Origin: Azadirachta indica
Taxonomy: Eukaryota > Streptophyta > Magnoliopsida > Sapindales > Meliaceae
DNA: 64,000 bases
Direction: 5' to 3'
Assembly (NCBI GenBank): GCA_022749755.1
Contig: CM040452.1
Span: forward strand, 886,350-950,349
In this document: in pieces, positions 11,520 through 22,869 of the stretch
How positions within the stretch are numbered: the stretch's first letter is position 1
Layout of the letters: every line of letters begins with the position of its first letter
Notes under the pieces: generated by a model
Database searches by the model: none
The model's input: the letters and a program-made list of their open reading frames with translations, nothing else
What the model was told of the DNA's origin: nothing
Made by a program: the position numbers and the translations under genes

Positions 11520-12059
11520 CTGATCATCTGTTAGGAAGTTCACCTTTAGTGAGTTAAGAGAAAGGTATGGGGTCCGGAGTTTTATTTCTATGAGGTTACC
11601 AAACAGAGGAGAGAAGGCTAGTCAGCCCCAAGAACGGGAAGTACTGCTATTCGATTACTAGATTTGGCGGTTAGGTTTCCGTTTCAACAATATTTTGTGA
11701 AGATGTTGAGTGGGTTGAACTTAGCTGCTTGTCAGGTGATCTTAAATTCATGGAGGTCTTTAGTTGGCATGTATAGTTTATTGAAGAAATTTGGTCACAG
11801 TGAATCATCTTTCATTGAGTGCCGACATTTTTATCATATAAGAGCAGGTCCTAAAACTAATCTGGGATTTTACTATCTTGTTGCACGGTCCAAGGACAAG
11901 AAATTCATTCCTGACTTCTTGAACTCTAATAAGTCGTGGAAGAACAGGAGGTTCTTCATCGGTAGAGAGTGGGGTCGGACCATTAGAGAGGGAGATAATA
12001 AGTTCTGGGTTCCTTCAAATTTCTTTGTGTTCGCTCTTTTATTGTTTTGTTTACTCTAA
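11520..12059 (+). pseudogene. Gag-like domain of the putative gypsy-type transposon family (Transposase_28-like)
   Basis: An open frame at 11664-12059 (131 codons) reads FPFQQYFVKML, then NLAACQVILNSWRSL near 11720-11755, a Phe/His-rich stretch (CRHFYHIR), FYYLVARS near 11866, and a KSWKNRRFFIG block near 11932-11965. This pattern (FPF...L...LAP.Q..PN.WR.L...FRHFF...YYF..R...K.WK.RFFFV) defines a plant retroelement N-terminal domain. The preceding 11560-11663 continues the family (MRLPNRGEKASQPQEREVL) but is cut off by a stop. The function in the element is probably gag-like; no host role inferred. The C terminus after 11970 loses similarity. Confidence 0.55.
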
Positions 12060-12689
12060 GACCTCCAAGAATTTTCAATAACTGGTTTCTCGGTAATGCA
12101 ACCAAACGAGACTGATGCAAGCATCTTATGCCGGTAACGAAGTCTGTGGAGCGTGTGGTGAGCCGAGAATAGGCCAACTCGAGGACTCAGGTCCAGGATG
12201 TATAGCTTATGGGTTTATATTCCGAGTTAACTCATATGGTGTATGCTTGCTTCTAAGATCATTTCCTAATTTGATTATGTGCTCACACACACTTACATAT
12301 TTATTTTGTTTAATGTTTCATCGTTTTCTTCTTTTTTTTCTTTCTTTTCTGATGATTAAATGATTACATCCCACATCGCAGGTCACCCTCAAAGATTTGA
12401 ATTCAATCGTGATCTTTTCTATTTTAAATTTTTAATAACCTATTACCACCTGCAAAGATTTAAAAATAAAAAGAGGAGATAGTATTTTAAAAACTTTCCT
12501 TAATTAATTATCACAATTTATTATATTAAATAGGAAAATGATGATTTTAAAATTAATTAATAAAAGTTTTAAAATATAATTTTATACTTTTATTTTAAAT
12601 GTTATTATGTATTAATAAATTTTTAAAAATTTAGGATAAAAAATATCACAACTGAATCTAAATTTTATTTTAAATATTTAAAAGTTAAG

Positions 12690-13112
12690 GATGCAAAAAT
12701 TTATAAGCAGCTTCAACTGTTAGATATCAAATTTTATCAGTTTATATAAATGAATGATTTTTGAGGTTACGGAAAAAAGTCCCTTTCTCTCTGTCTTGCA
12801 TTGTATCACTTATATAAATGTTCATTCCCTTATTGCGTTTAGAATTTTTATCCTAGTAGTAATCCAATTCAGATGTTCATTTGAGTTGGAGTCATAATTT
12901 TAACAGGATTAATTCTCATTTGTACGTGGGTCTAAATTGGGTTTGGGTCCTGGTGTGAATGTGTGTTAGTTTCGTGGGCTTGAGTTCACATTGGTTTTAG
13001 GTGTAATTGGGTTGTCGGGTCGAAGAATATAATTTTTTGGGCATATTGACAAGATGTCAGAATGGTTGTAAAAGATGTAGGGTTCATGCTTTGTTGGATG
13101 TTAGTCCCAACA
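12690..13112 (+). repeat. LTR-like direct repeat, right copy
   Basis: Same landmarks as the left copy (TTCATTCCCTTATTGCG near 12822, GGGCTTGAGTT near 12966, GTCCCAACA ending at 13112). Small insertions make it slightly longer. Confidence 0.6.
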
Positions 13113-13239
13113 CGTTAAATGCAACCAACCTTATATTTAACTGAATATTGTAAAAATATTTTATAGTTATTTTTTTTAATTTTTTAAAAAAAATTAGATA
13201 AAATTTAAATAAAAATTAATATTTGTTAATTTTATAAAT

Positions 13240-13765
13240 ATTAAACTAATATTTCTTTTGTAACAAATTGAATAAAAATTAAACCAGTAATTATTTTGTA
13301 ATAGTAAAGTCAATTATTTTATATAAAATTAAAAATAAAATTTATATTCTAGTTAAATAACCGAATCAATTTATAAAAAAAACAAAGAAAAATATATATT
13401 TTTTGCAACATTAAACATGAAAAAAATTGCATAAAAATTACGATAATAATTATTTTGTAACAATAAGAAATTAAATATAAATTTGTAAACCCAAATTAAT
13501 TAATAAAAATTACAATATATATATATATTTGTAGCATTAATCTAATAATGATTTTATAAAAATTTTGCATAAAAATTAAAATAATTATCATTTTGTAAGA
13601 ATAAAAAATTAAATATAAATTTTGTAAACTTAAATTAATTAATAAAAATTACAAATATATATATTTATAGCATTCAACTAATAATAATTTTGTAAAAAAT
13701 TTGCATAAAATTAAAATAATAATTATTTGATAACATAAATTAAATATATTTACAAACTTAAATTA
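13240..13765. repeat. AT-rich degenerate tandem repeat, unit about 135-145 bp
   Basis: The landmark TGCATAAAA(A)TTA recurs at 13429, 13570 and 13703, each time followed by a TTTTGTAAC/AAGAATAA segment, AAATTAATTAATAAAAATTACAA, a short TATA run and a TAGCATT. An older, more diverged copy seems to start near 13250. No coding potential. Confidence 0.6.
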
Positions 13766-14051
13766 ATTTATAAAATATATTATAAAAGAATGTACAACAA
13801 GATTATATTATAGAGCATATACACAATAATGTATATACAAGATTTTTAAATATTAAACTTGGCGGTCTAAAACCCCACGGGAATTCAAATCTTGATAATT
13901 AGGTTTTTTTATCATGGTTATTACTCCAAGCAAAATTTAAATCTTGATGATTAGTTCAAATTCGGATCTGAACACGAATCTAAAAGTTAAAATAGTAATT
14001 TAACAAAATTTATATATATATATATATATATGTCTGTGTCGTGGTTTGGAA

Positions 14052-14172
14052 GTATTTTAATGGGTTTTAATAGAAAATGACCACTATTTGCCCTTTGAAA
14101 TCAAGTTTGACCACCTAAAATATTTTTATTTAAAACTAACAACTCTCATAATTGTTGGACCAAGTTGTCTCC
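14052..14172 (+). repeat. MULE terminal inverted repeat, left
   Basis: Begins GTATTTTAATGGGTTTTAATA and continues through GACCACTATTTGC to TTGGACCAA near 14157. Its reverse complement matches 22695-22812 along nearly the whole length, with scattered mismatches. Confidence 0.85.
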
Positions 14173-14573
14173 ATAAACACAAAACTTCTCTTATAATCTC
14201 CTTCGATTTTTCATTCTGTTTGCTTCATTCACACCACATTCGAGCATTTTGGAAAGTTAACAGCACATACTTGAATCTACCCTTCTCAAACAACTGATCA
14301 GCAGCTTTATTCGTTCTAGGTGACAACACGTGGACAGTGGAGCAAGGCAAATGATAAGCTGTCAGGTGTGGTTTTGAATTAATCCTGCATGTCATGATTT
14401 AGGTGGTAGAAACCTATTATTGTTGTTATGATTGTGAAAAAAAATGGGGAAATCATGTTAGAATCGGGAAGATGGAGAAAAATTTGTGAAATTGTCGATG
14501 GAGACCCGCATTCATTTGAAAAATCTGGAGAGTATGATTCCATACTATCAAGCAAGACCAACTCAAGAGTCAA

Positions 14574-14665
14574 GGAGCTGGTCTTGCTCAAGAGCATGGA
14601 ATGCATGCTCCTAGGCTCTTCAACTTAACAGCATGGATTCCATGCTCTCGAGCAGGACCAGCTCC
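14574..14665. repeat. 36-bp imperfect inverted repeat (hairpin) with CTCGAG-type motif
   Basis: Arms 14574-14609 and 14630-14665 pair at 33 of 36 positions around a 20-nt loop. The arms contain AGAGCATGGAAT and CTCGAG/CTCAAG cores that recur in other clusters inside this element (15340-15440, 19106-19290, about 22270). Confidence 0.75.
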
Positions 14666-15839
14666 ACTCACGATCACAATCCATCTGTGCCTTATTGGAA
14701 GCTCTTTTAGCCACTAGGGCACCCTCAACTTCATTCTCATCACGGCTAAAGAAATCATCACCACATGTACCATATTTTTCTTCAACTTTTGCATCAAACT
14801 CTCTATCTAAATTTCCATTTCCTTTTTCCACATTAACTATTTTACCTAAAACATCCACTTCTCTTTCATGAACAGTTATTTAACTACATGAATCAAGATA
14901 TTCATGTTTTTGATGAAGTAATCAAATAGAGATAATAATATATATCTACTAGCCTACATAAAAATTCATTTATTAAAATTAATGCATACTTATTGTTATT
15001 GACAATAAATTATCAAACACAATAATTTCATAAAATTTGTAAGCAGTGATGTGGACTGGACTGGTACTGGTTTCTACTGCGTATAAAGAAGTCAATGGCA
15101 ATTAGTGCTAACTGGTTGGTAAAATCATTTAGGCCCTTATATATTTGTTTGAACCATTACAAACAAGGCAGAAACTTCAATAAACCACTTGAAAGTGGAT
15201 TTACAACAACCCACTATAACAAAAATTGTTAAGATATAAAATAAAATAAGCAAATAAGGTGAGTTGAAAGTGGAGTTGGATCATTGACTCCTAGGTCATT
15301 TTGAGAAAACTTATTATTCATTTGGACTCCTGATTATTCATTATTATCCATGCTCTCAAGCTGAAGAGCTTGAAAGTATGCATTCCATGCTTTCAAGCAT
15401 GTCTAACTCGAGAGTCTGGAATGCATATTCTCGAGTTTTCCCAAATGCAGATATAAAAACCCAATTTCATTTTTATTTTTTGATTTCTTAATAGTGTAAT
15501 TTATTATGTACATTTATATTTTGAATTGTAATATTTTATCAATAGCATGTAGAATATAAAATAAGCATTATATGTTGCCCTATGTTGATATAATTTGTTA
15601 ATATCATTGTTGAGTTTGAAGTAAAATAATAAATTACAATGCTTGGAAATACTTTCTTTGATATATAATGCATGGATGCAAAAATTGATGCATTCGAATG
15701 ATAGCTATTATTATGCTTAGATGTGTGAATGGATGTATTCGGATGATAAATCAAAGAATCATTCAATTGTGTATGTTCTTTATATTATTGGTATCGATTT
15801 CACGTAAATTATCGCACTATAGGAGACGATGGTTGTTGT

Positions 15840-18690
15840 TGGATCCCTAAAGATCAGTATAGAGGATCATTTTTTCAATGAAGTGTCATCGTTGTCACAC
15901 TTAAAAGATCTGTAAATTATATGTGATAATTGACAATTAGACAACGTTTATTGTTCAAATAGACATGATTGAGCCATTGTTTGGGCATACAGGCTGGTTT
16001 AAAGTTTTTTGGGAACCTGATTCATAATATGCTATTTTATGAGGTTGAGACTGATCATTGGGAGTAGGAGATGCGGTTTAAGATTAGGGACATGTAGACT
16101 AGGTTCTTATGCATGGAGTTTGGGTTGATGACAAGCATGAATTTAGGGCTGTTTCCAAATGTTGAGGTGAAGAGTAATCAGCTTAGAGACTTATTTTTTG
16201 GTGGATAGTACAGTTATGATTTAGATACTATTTACCAAGGCTACACTGGTCTAGACTTGAGGACAATTGATGACATGAATGCAACGAAGTTGTCACTATA
16301 CTTTCTACTAGAGCGTATCCTTATCGACAGGGTATCTAGATACTAGTCAGATATGTGGATGTTACAGATTGTTGATGATCTGGATGAGTTCAATAAATAT
16401 CCGCAAGGTTCTGCAGCTTGACAGTATACGTATCATTCATTGGGTCGAGTGTTAGCATGCACAGCCACTCATTTTAAGGTTAAAGGAAAAAGGGTTAAAG
16501 CGAAGGAAAAAATCATGTGAATAAGTATAATTTTGAAGAATTTTCTATAACATTTCAGGTACAGAATAACACTTAAACATATGGAACTTCTACACCTTTT
16601 ATCTTTCTTAATGCTAAATTTATGTTAACTGTCAATAGATGTGGATTTATAAGATTATATCGATTACAGGGTTTACGTTTGGACAATGCACCAACAATCG
16701 TTTGCTGCGCATGCTACGTTGGCAATCTCTGGGGAAGAATGTTATATTCAAACTGTTGGATACTTTGACTTTTAAAGTTGAGACCGTATGCAATATTTTA
16801 TATGAAAATTGATAATTAACTGGTTGTGTCATGATTTTATACTAATACTGGCATTAAATTATTTTTTTTTCCCTTTTATAGCCATCAGCAGTGATACCTT
16901 GGTTAAAGCCTATGGAAGAGGAGTTTCAGCATACTTATGCGCTACAGCATTTAGATATTGTTGGCCTTTCAGAAGGTGAATATAGAGGTCACGTTGGCAT
17001 GGATGCCCATAGCACACATGATTCACATCGAACTCCTCCTAAATCACCAACTCAGCAGAAGACGCCGATGACTCTGAAAAGGTCAAGGAAGGCACAACAA
17101 TATATAGATATCTACATTTTCAACTTACTAACTTTCTACTTCTGTGTGACATTTTTACTATAGTAGGGATACAAATTTGGTTTTATCTAATATTCTCGTG
17201 TGACCTTCTGTAGGGGAAGCAACCGCAAGGGAGGAAACGTGAGCACAGTCCACCAGTGACAGAAGTGCCTACTGATAATATACCAATTCCATTGTCCCAT
17301 TTCACATGAAATTTGAGAATTGCAAGTCAATTTTGAGGTATTCAGTGATAGGCAAGAGGCGATTAGTTGAAGCCATGAGGAAGCTTTGCGTCTTCAGATA
17401 GAGGTTTTGTCGAGTTCAGCGGATGAGTTTCGTGGACTGTTTCACTTGGACAAACAGCCCACGGGTCAGATACTGTTGAGTGTTTTTTTTATTGTAATTT
17501 ATTTGAAGCATATTAGAAGGTGATTTAGGCCTTGTTTATTTAAGTTTTGACTTATCTACTAAATGGTTTTTGTATGGTTTTCATCGTCGTTACAGCAAAT
17601 TGATGGCGGTAATGAAGGCGAGGCAAGTGTCTGCGTCCTTTCCATCCCACCTCCTTTAGATCTGCAAAGACAATTCTGACAGGCATGCAAGAGGGGACCA
17701 GCGTTACGGAGCCCGTACGTTAACCCATTTAGTACATTAACGCTCAGGCCGCAAGCACAATATAGGCCTGGATATGAGTTACAATCTCGTGCACCTATTC
17801 CTGATGGGTTGTATAATAGTTTCTAACATTGGTTAGTTACACCAAGGGCGCAAACAGAGGACGAGACTATTACAATCACTTCTGATTAGGTTATAGTCAT
17901 TCTTGAGCCAAGCGGTTAGCTGGAGGACTCGGTGTGTAATAATTAGTTCAATTGAGAATCAATTTAACATTTAAAATTACTTTGTACTTCATAGTCACTT
18001 ACATATATATATTAAAAATGTTTGCACGCAAATGAAATTGGTCAAATATTTTTGTGCAGCATATTATCGAGTACATGGACCTGTTAACCCATCATTAGAT
18101 GATGCTGCTAAACATGGTGCCTCAGAATTAGATAGTCATGTCCCTCCATCTGTACGTAAGTACCCATCCAATAATGACCTAATGTATATTCTTACTTAGT
18201 TATTACATTGGGCATTTACCCGCTTACGTGTACTTATTACTGAGTTGCAGACAATGTTATGTATTGCATGGAATGGCTACAAGAAGAAAAAGCTTGCTTT
18301 AGAGTAGTTTTACTCCAATAATGACCTAGAGGGGTTCGTGTTGGGGAAGAGGGGCTCAGTTCAAAGGGACTGGAGGTTTATTGACACTGTGTACATTCCT
18401 GTTAATGTGCTTGGTGATCACTAGGTGGCATGTGCTGTTCATTTAAGAGCCAAATAGATCACAGTGTACGACTCGATGCCAGGAGCTCATGAGGATGACA
18501 ATATGACAGGTGTTATAATGTCGCTGTGTGTCCTGTTACCATACATGCTTCAGCATATTGGCTTTTATCAATATCACATGAATGTTCCCACACATCTTTC
18601 TCCGTTCACATTTACTCGTCCGATGCATGGCATCCCTCATCAAGCTCTCGGTTGTGCCGATTCTAGGATTTTTTTTTATGCATGTTTATA
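15840..18690 (+). pseudogene. DUF1985 / ULP1-like (C48) peptidase gene captured by the MULE, inactivated
   Basis: A DUF1985-like region spans about 15960-16800: blocks such as HNMLFYEVE, TRFLCMEFGL, LSLYFLLERILIDR and VDDLDEFNKYP, then after an apparent intron LRMLRWQS. Another exon follows an acceptor at about 16881 (PSAVIPWLKPMEEEFQ). The C48-type domain is at about 18310-18690: VYIPVNVLGDH with the catalytic His, then VYDSM with the Asp. At the cysteine box near 18655-18675, the expected D-C-G reads D-S-R, so the nucleophile Cys is lost. Several stops fall where Trp is conserved (for example GDH-stop instead of His-Trp near 18423). In active relatives the domain would cleave ubiquitin-like/SUMO conjugates. 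This copy cannot. Confidence 0.75.
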
Positions 18691-19105
18691 AATTACTTAT
18701 CAATAGGTTGTATTTTTTATTTTGACTCTAAGGATTGACCCTTGATAAGTGTGAGAGTTGCTGTTGACTTGTGGAGGGGTCAACTATCTTAGGGATATTA
18801 CATGTAAACTGTTTTTTTATTATTTTTTATTATTTCTTATAAACAAACGTTGTATAGTATTTTTAAGTGCCCAATGCATGCAAATATGAAAGTATCGTAA
18901 AAGCTTGACACATTTACAAATATAAGAACAAAAAACATATTACATATGGCAAAACAAATTAACACACATAACCGTGAAAAATATATCACAGCAAGAGATA
19001 AATAAATTTACGATTATAAGAACAGTTATACTCTGCCTGATAAAAAGAAACACTGCACTGATCTAAGGATTAGAAAAAAGAACAAAACATTGCATTACAC
19101 TTTGG

Positions 19106-19290
19106 CCGGCTCGCGAGTGTATTCTCGAGCAAGGCATACTCAAGAATGCACTCTCGAGAGTGCGGTTTTTAGCAAGCCTTACTTGAGATTGTATTCTCGA
19201 GGTTGGCAGAACGCTTATATGCATGCAGAAAGCATCTATTAATTAATTAATGCCTTATTCGAGAGTACACTCTCGAGCGCGGCAGACTGC
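19106..19290. repeat. Cluster of CTCGAG-centred palindromic motifs between the two MULE genes
   Basis: Within about 185 bp, variants of GAGTGYATTCTCGAG / CTCGAGAGTGCA occur at least six times in both orientations, interspersed with GCATGCAT palindromes and AGCAAGC(C)TT spacers. Related copies lie at 14525-14665, 15340-15440 and near 22270. The role is unknown; transposase-binding sites or a shared bidirectional terminator are possibilities. Confidence 0.6.
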
Positions 19291-19559
19291 ATGCATGCAT
19301 GGTTTGTTCCTGTATTCTGTAATTGGCTTGTACATACCAAACATATCCATCTATTAGCTATGCTAGTGAAGTGTGCACAAATGTATTACTAAACACCGAA
19401 CATTGGCATATGAAAAAAAGACTAAATTGAACATATCCCACACACAATAAGCAAAAAAACTTATCTTATTAAAACCAATAAAATTTGAAGGTGATCTCAA
19501 GTACAGTTAATTTAAGAGGTTAAACAAGTCGTACATTGCTAAAAAAGTACATAATAATA

Positions 19560-22190
19560 CTAGAAACGATTAACTTGGGTGAAGAGGAATCAGATTTTTC
19601 CATGTGGTACGATTATGACCAATGACATGGCACCAAGAACACCTCCTCATAATGATGTCTTCTCTTTGCAACAGGATTCGTTGTTTTCTTGGTCGACCGG
19701 TTGGAATGGTTCTCTTAAAGGTTTGATGTTCCTTTCACGTAACTCTGATAGAATCACCCAATCACTTTTATCTCCAACCGGGTGGATTGGCTCGGCATAC
19801 ACGTGGACAAGTGCATTTTGTGTTGTAAAATGGTGAGCAAATAGAGTCAATTGCAAGTCGAACATGTCTACACGCAGCAAAAGCGTGAGCGTAAGGTAAT
19901 TGTGATATTTCAAAATGTTGCAATAGCATTTCTTCTACCGTAGATTAACTACATCTACCCTAACCCGATCATTCACTTGGAACTCAAATTGCGCAAGTGG
20001 GTCCCCAGTCATGGTTTGCGACAACTCTGTTTCGTCATCAACTCTACTTTGCACCCTCGCAGTGAAGTAGTTTTGTTGCAAAGCAACCAACTCTCGACGC
20101 TCATAAAACTATCTTTAGATAACAGACTTAATAAAGTCGACCAGCAGTACAATGGGGAGAGCTCATGCATGTTTTAGCAAGGAATTCATACTCTCGGCAA
20201 TGTTAGTGATTAGCATGTCATACCATCGCTAAGGAAAGTGTGATCTAGCCCATTTGTAAACACCTACTTTATTTTCTAAGTACGCTGCAGTGGTAGGATG
20301 CATCGACCTCATATTGTTTATAAATTCATTAAATTCACTAATTTGATATGCTTTAGCAGTGCGCCAATATGTTGTCATAGAAGTCTCAATCCTTTTTTAT
20401 TACATCTTGTATTTCGCTTTAAGATTCTTGGAAATATGATAAACACAAAACCGGTGTACTGTATCTCGGAAAACTGTGGAAATTTCTTTCTCAATAGAAG
20501 TGTGACTGTCAAAAATGAAAACCAAGTCCTCCATTGAACTAATTGCATCCTATAACTTTGAAAATAACTATTCCCACAATACATCACTTTCTAAATCGAT
20601 AACTCTGAAGGCAACAAGATATACTTCTTTATTCCCATCCACCGCAACTGCAACAAATAATGACCCACGATACTTTCCTTTAGAAATGTACCGTCCACAG
20701 CAATAACAGGTTGGATAGTATTGCGAAACTCTCGAATACATGGACCTAGTGCCATGAAGAAGTATAAAAAGTGGTCTTCAACATCAGTTTCCATTGCAGT
20801 GACTGTACCCATATTTTTTCCTTTGAGGACGTGGCAATACAATGATAATCCCTTGTACGATTCACTTGGATCTCCATGTAGTAGCTTCAACGCTTCTTCC
20901 TTACTTTGCCAAGTCTTGAAGTAAGAAAGACGAACCCTATAATCATTCTAAATATCGTCATGAATATTCTTTAGAGTGTAAATCTTACTGGCATCTTTAA
21001 ACCTGTTCTTGATAATTTGTCCAATAAGCTGAGTTGCTGCTTGTTAGTGTCCATCGTGTAACTCATCATTTTGACACGTGTGTCTTGTGTTAATGCATGT
21101 AACTTGAAAATAGGTGTCGTTGTCATTCTTAATTGTCCGAATTCGCTATTTACAACCCTCCACAATTCACTTCGCTTTAAATCTTTGGGTGGTTAACTTG
21201 GAAACTTTGAACTGAAAGTGTTCTTCAATGCCATCAACCCTAGTTTGTCTCACAACTCTTGTTTCGTTCTAAAAATGTGACTCACATATGTTGTCGGCAC
21301 TGCGTGTTTAATTGATAAAGCATCGCCAATAAGTGTTGTGGGCAATGGCATTAGAGGTAAAAAATGAATGTACTGGTTTGATGATGATGTATCTTTCATT
21401 GGGCTACTTTTGGCTACTAGATAAAGACGAGCAGCTTCTCTTGTCTCGATTTCTTTGTCATTGGCAACATTTCTAAATTCTCTATCAATAGCAAAATCTA
21501 TGCCAACGAAGTCCGGTTGACATGCATAATACTTCGAGGATTGTACGACATTCTAGTGGGGCAGAGAAATACCTCCATACAAGGTGGTTGCATCATCATC
21601 GTTGACATATTGCCCATGTTGCCTAATAGGCAAATCTATATATTCAGCCAATGGTGATTGCTCCTTATTTTGCATCGACGGACGCAAATGATTTATTTTA
21701 CCAAGACACTAGAATTGCCTACTATGCTAAAATTGTGTTGGGATTGGAAGAATCGAAGTACTCAGATAATTACTTCCCCTTAATGACCTAAATGGGAGAA
21801 CTGTTTTCCTAGGCCCAGTGAAATGATTGTCATTTTATGGCCTTGTTTGTACGGTTTCTCCTACTCGTTCCATGTTCAAATATAGTGCACAATATGCCCT
21901 TATGCTCGATAAGTAGTTTAAACTGTTAGAGTTCATAAATGCTCTGAACGTGAATTCATTGTTAATATTTACAGGAACGGGGGGCACTCCTAACCTTGTA
22001 CAGTGTCAACAAAGATTACCTTTGCCCTAATTTTTCACTTAGCAGGATTAATCTCGTGTGCTCTGTTTACAATTTGCATAAAATTTTTGAATAAAATATC
22101 CCAATCCACGAACAATGGCATGCTCTCTCCACCAAAATATATGTCTGTTCCTATGATCTGTCGAATCGAGTGTTAATTTTTAACTTTATA
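19560..22190 (-). pseudogene. MURA-type MULE transposase gene, inactivated
   Basis: Read from right to left: an N-terminal region near 22110-22030 (MPLFVDWDILFKNF), a FRTKQEL...DKLGLMALKNTF segment near 21270-21205 typical of the MuDR DNA-binding region, then the transposase core. The core holds MKLLHGDPSESYKGL near 20890-20846, METDVEDHF...YFFMALGPCIREFR near 20795-20725, and VIAVDGTFLK near 20705-20676, carrying the first catalytic Asp. After a frameshift come DLVFIFDSH and VHRFCVYHISKNLK near 20440. The C-terminal tail at 19850-19700 (YAEPIHPVGDKSDWVI) matches the family's P-x-G-x3-W segment. Stops and frameshifts interrupt all parts. The enzyme would cut and paste the element. Confidence 0.75.
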
Positions 22191-22598
22191 GCCATACCGC
22201 ACCTATGTCACAACATGTTAATTATCAGTAAAATACAGAATAAGATAAATTCTAAATAATACTTATTCTGTCTTGCTCGAGAGTTAACTCTTAAGTAAGA
22301 TAGAAAATGTTGTGTTCTAGTTTCTAATTCGTCAATCCATTCGTCTTTAACCTATAGATTTCTATATTTTTTTTATACAACTTTTAACATCATAGCAAAT
22401 CTCCCAACTCCGAATATCACATTGTGTATTTTTATGTAAAATAACATAAAACAATACATCTTCAACTAACTAAATTAAAAAGAAAAAGAATCGAATCTCA
22501 CCTTTGTAATCAATCTTGGATTGGTGACAATTATTACTTGGTATAATGTATAACAATGATAAGGTTAATGGGCGTTTTGGATTGGGTGTTAGAAATTA

Positions 22599-22628
22599 TG
22601 TTTTGTTTTGTTTTGTTTTGTTTTGTTT
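22599..22628 (+). repeat. (TTTTG)n microsatellite
   Basis: About six TTTTG units just inside the right MULE terminus. Confidence 0.9.
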
Positions 22629-22694
22629 TTAGGGAGAAAGTGGATGAATTGAAAAACAGAAAAACAAAAAAGAGAAAACTTAAGGGAAAGGATA

Positions 22695-22812
22695 GGGGCA
22701 GTTTGGTCCAATAATTATAAGAGTGGTCAGTTTTGAATAGCAATATTTTACATGGTCAAATGTGATTTTAAGAGCAAATAGTGGTCTTTTTTATTAAAAC
22801 CCTATTTTAATA
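22695..22812 (-). repeat. MULE terminal inverted repeat, right
   Basis: Inverse of the left terminus. Homology may extend a further ~25 bp outward (to about 22838), because a similar stretch occurs alone at 4021-4055. Confidence 0.85.
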
Positions 22813-22869
22813 CAACAGGGATAATGAGTCTAGTATTTTTTTCCTACGTAAAAACATCAAAAACAAAAT

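Larger units (their letters stand above)
10260..13112 (+). mobile_element. Degenerate LTR-like element with plant gag-like domain
   Basis: Two direct repeats of roughly 410-420 bp (10260-10673 and 12690-13112), roughly three-quarters similar by eye, flank about 2 kb. Both end in the same TCCCAACA. Between them lies a coding remnant of the putative gypsy-type transposon N-terminal domain. I found no reverse transcriptase, integrase or convincing primer-binding site, and the left edge of the repeats fades, so this is either a non-autonomous gag-only element or a heavily deleted one. It starts just right of the LINE. Confidence 0.5.
14052..22812. mobile_element. MULE (Mutator-like element) carrying MURA and a ULP1-like gene
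   Basis: Bounded by terminal inverted repeats of about 115 bp (14052-14172 and 22695-22812). Inside are a DUF1985/ULP1-type gene on the plus strand (about 15840-18690) and a MURA transposase gene on the minus strand (about 22190-19560), converging on a motif-rich spacer (18700-19560). MULEs with a ULP1-like cysteine peptidase gene are known from plants, such as the KAONASHI-type elements of Arabidopsis and the melon CUMULE. Both genes are broken here. The outermost left end merges into a (TA)n run, so the 9-bp target duplication could not be found. Confidence 0.82.

Noticed and set aside
14625..14858. 77-codon minus-strand frame with Asp/Glu-rich sequence next to the hairpin
   Set aside because: Part of it reads through the palindromic motif arm, it has no domain match, and no promoter or splice context supports it.
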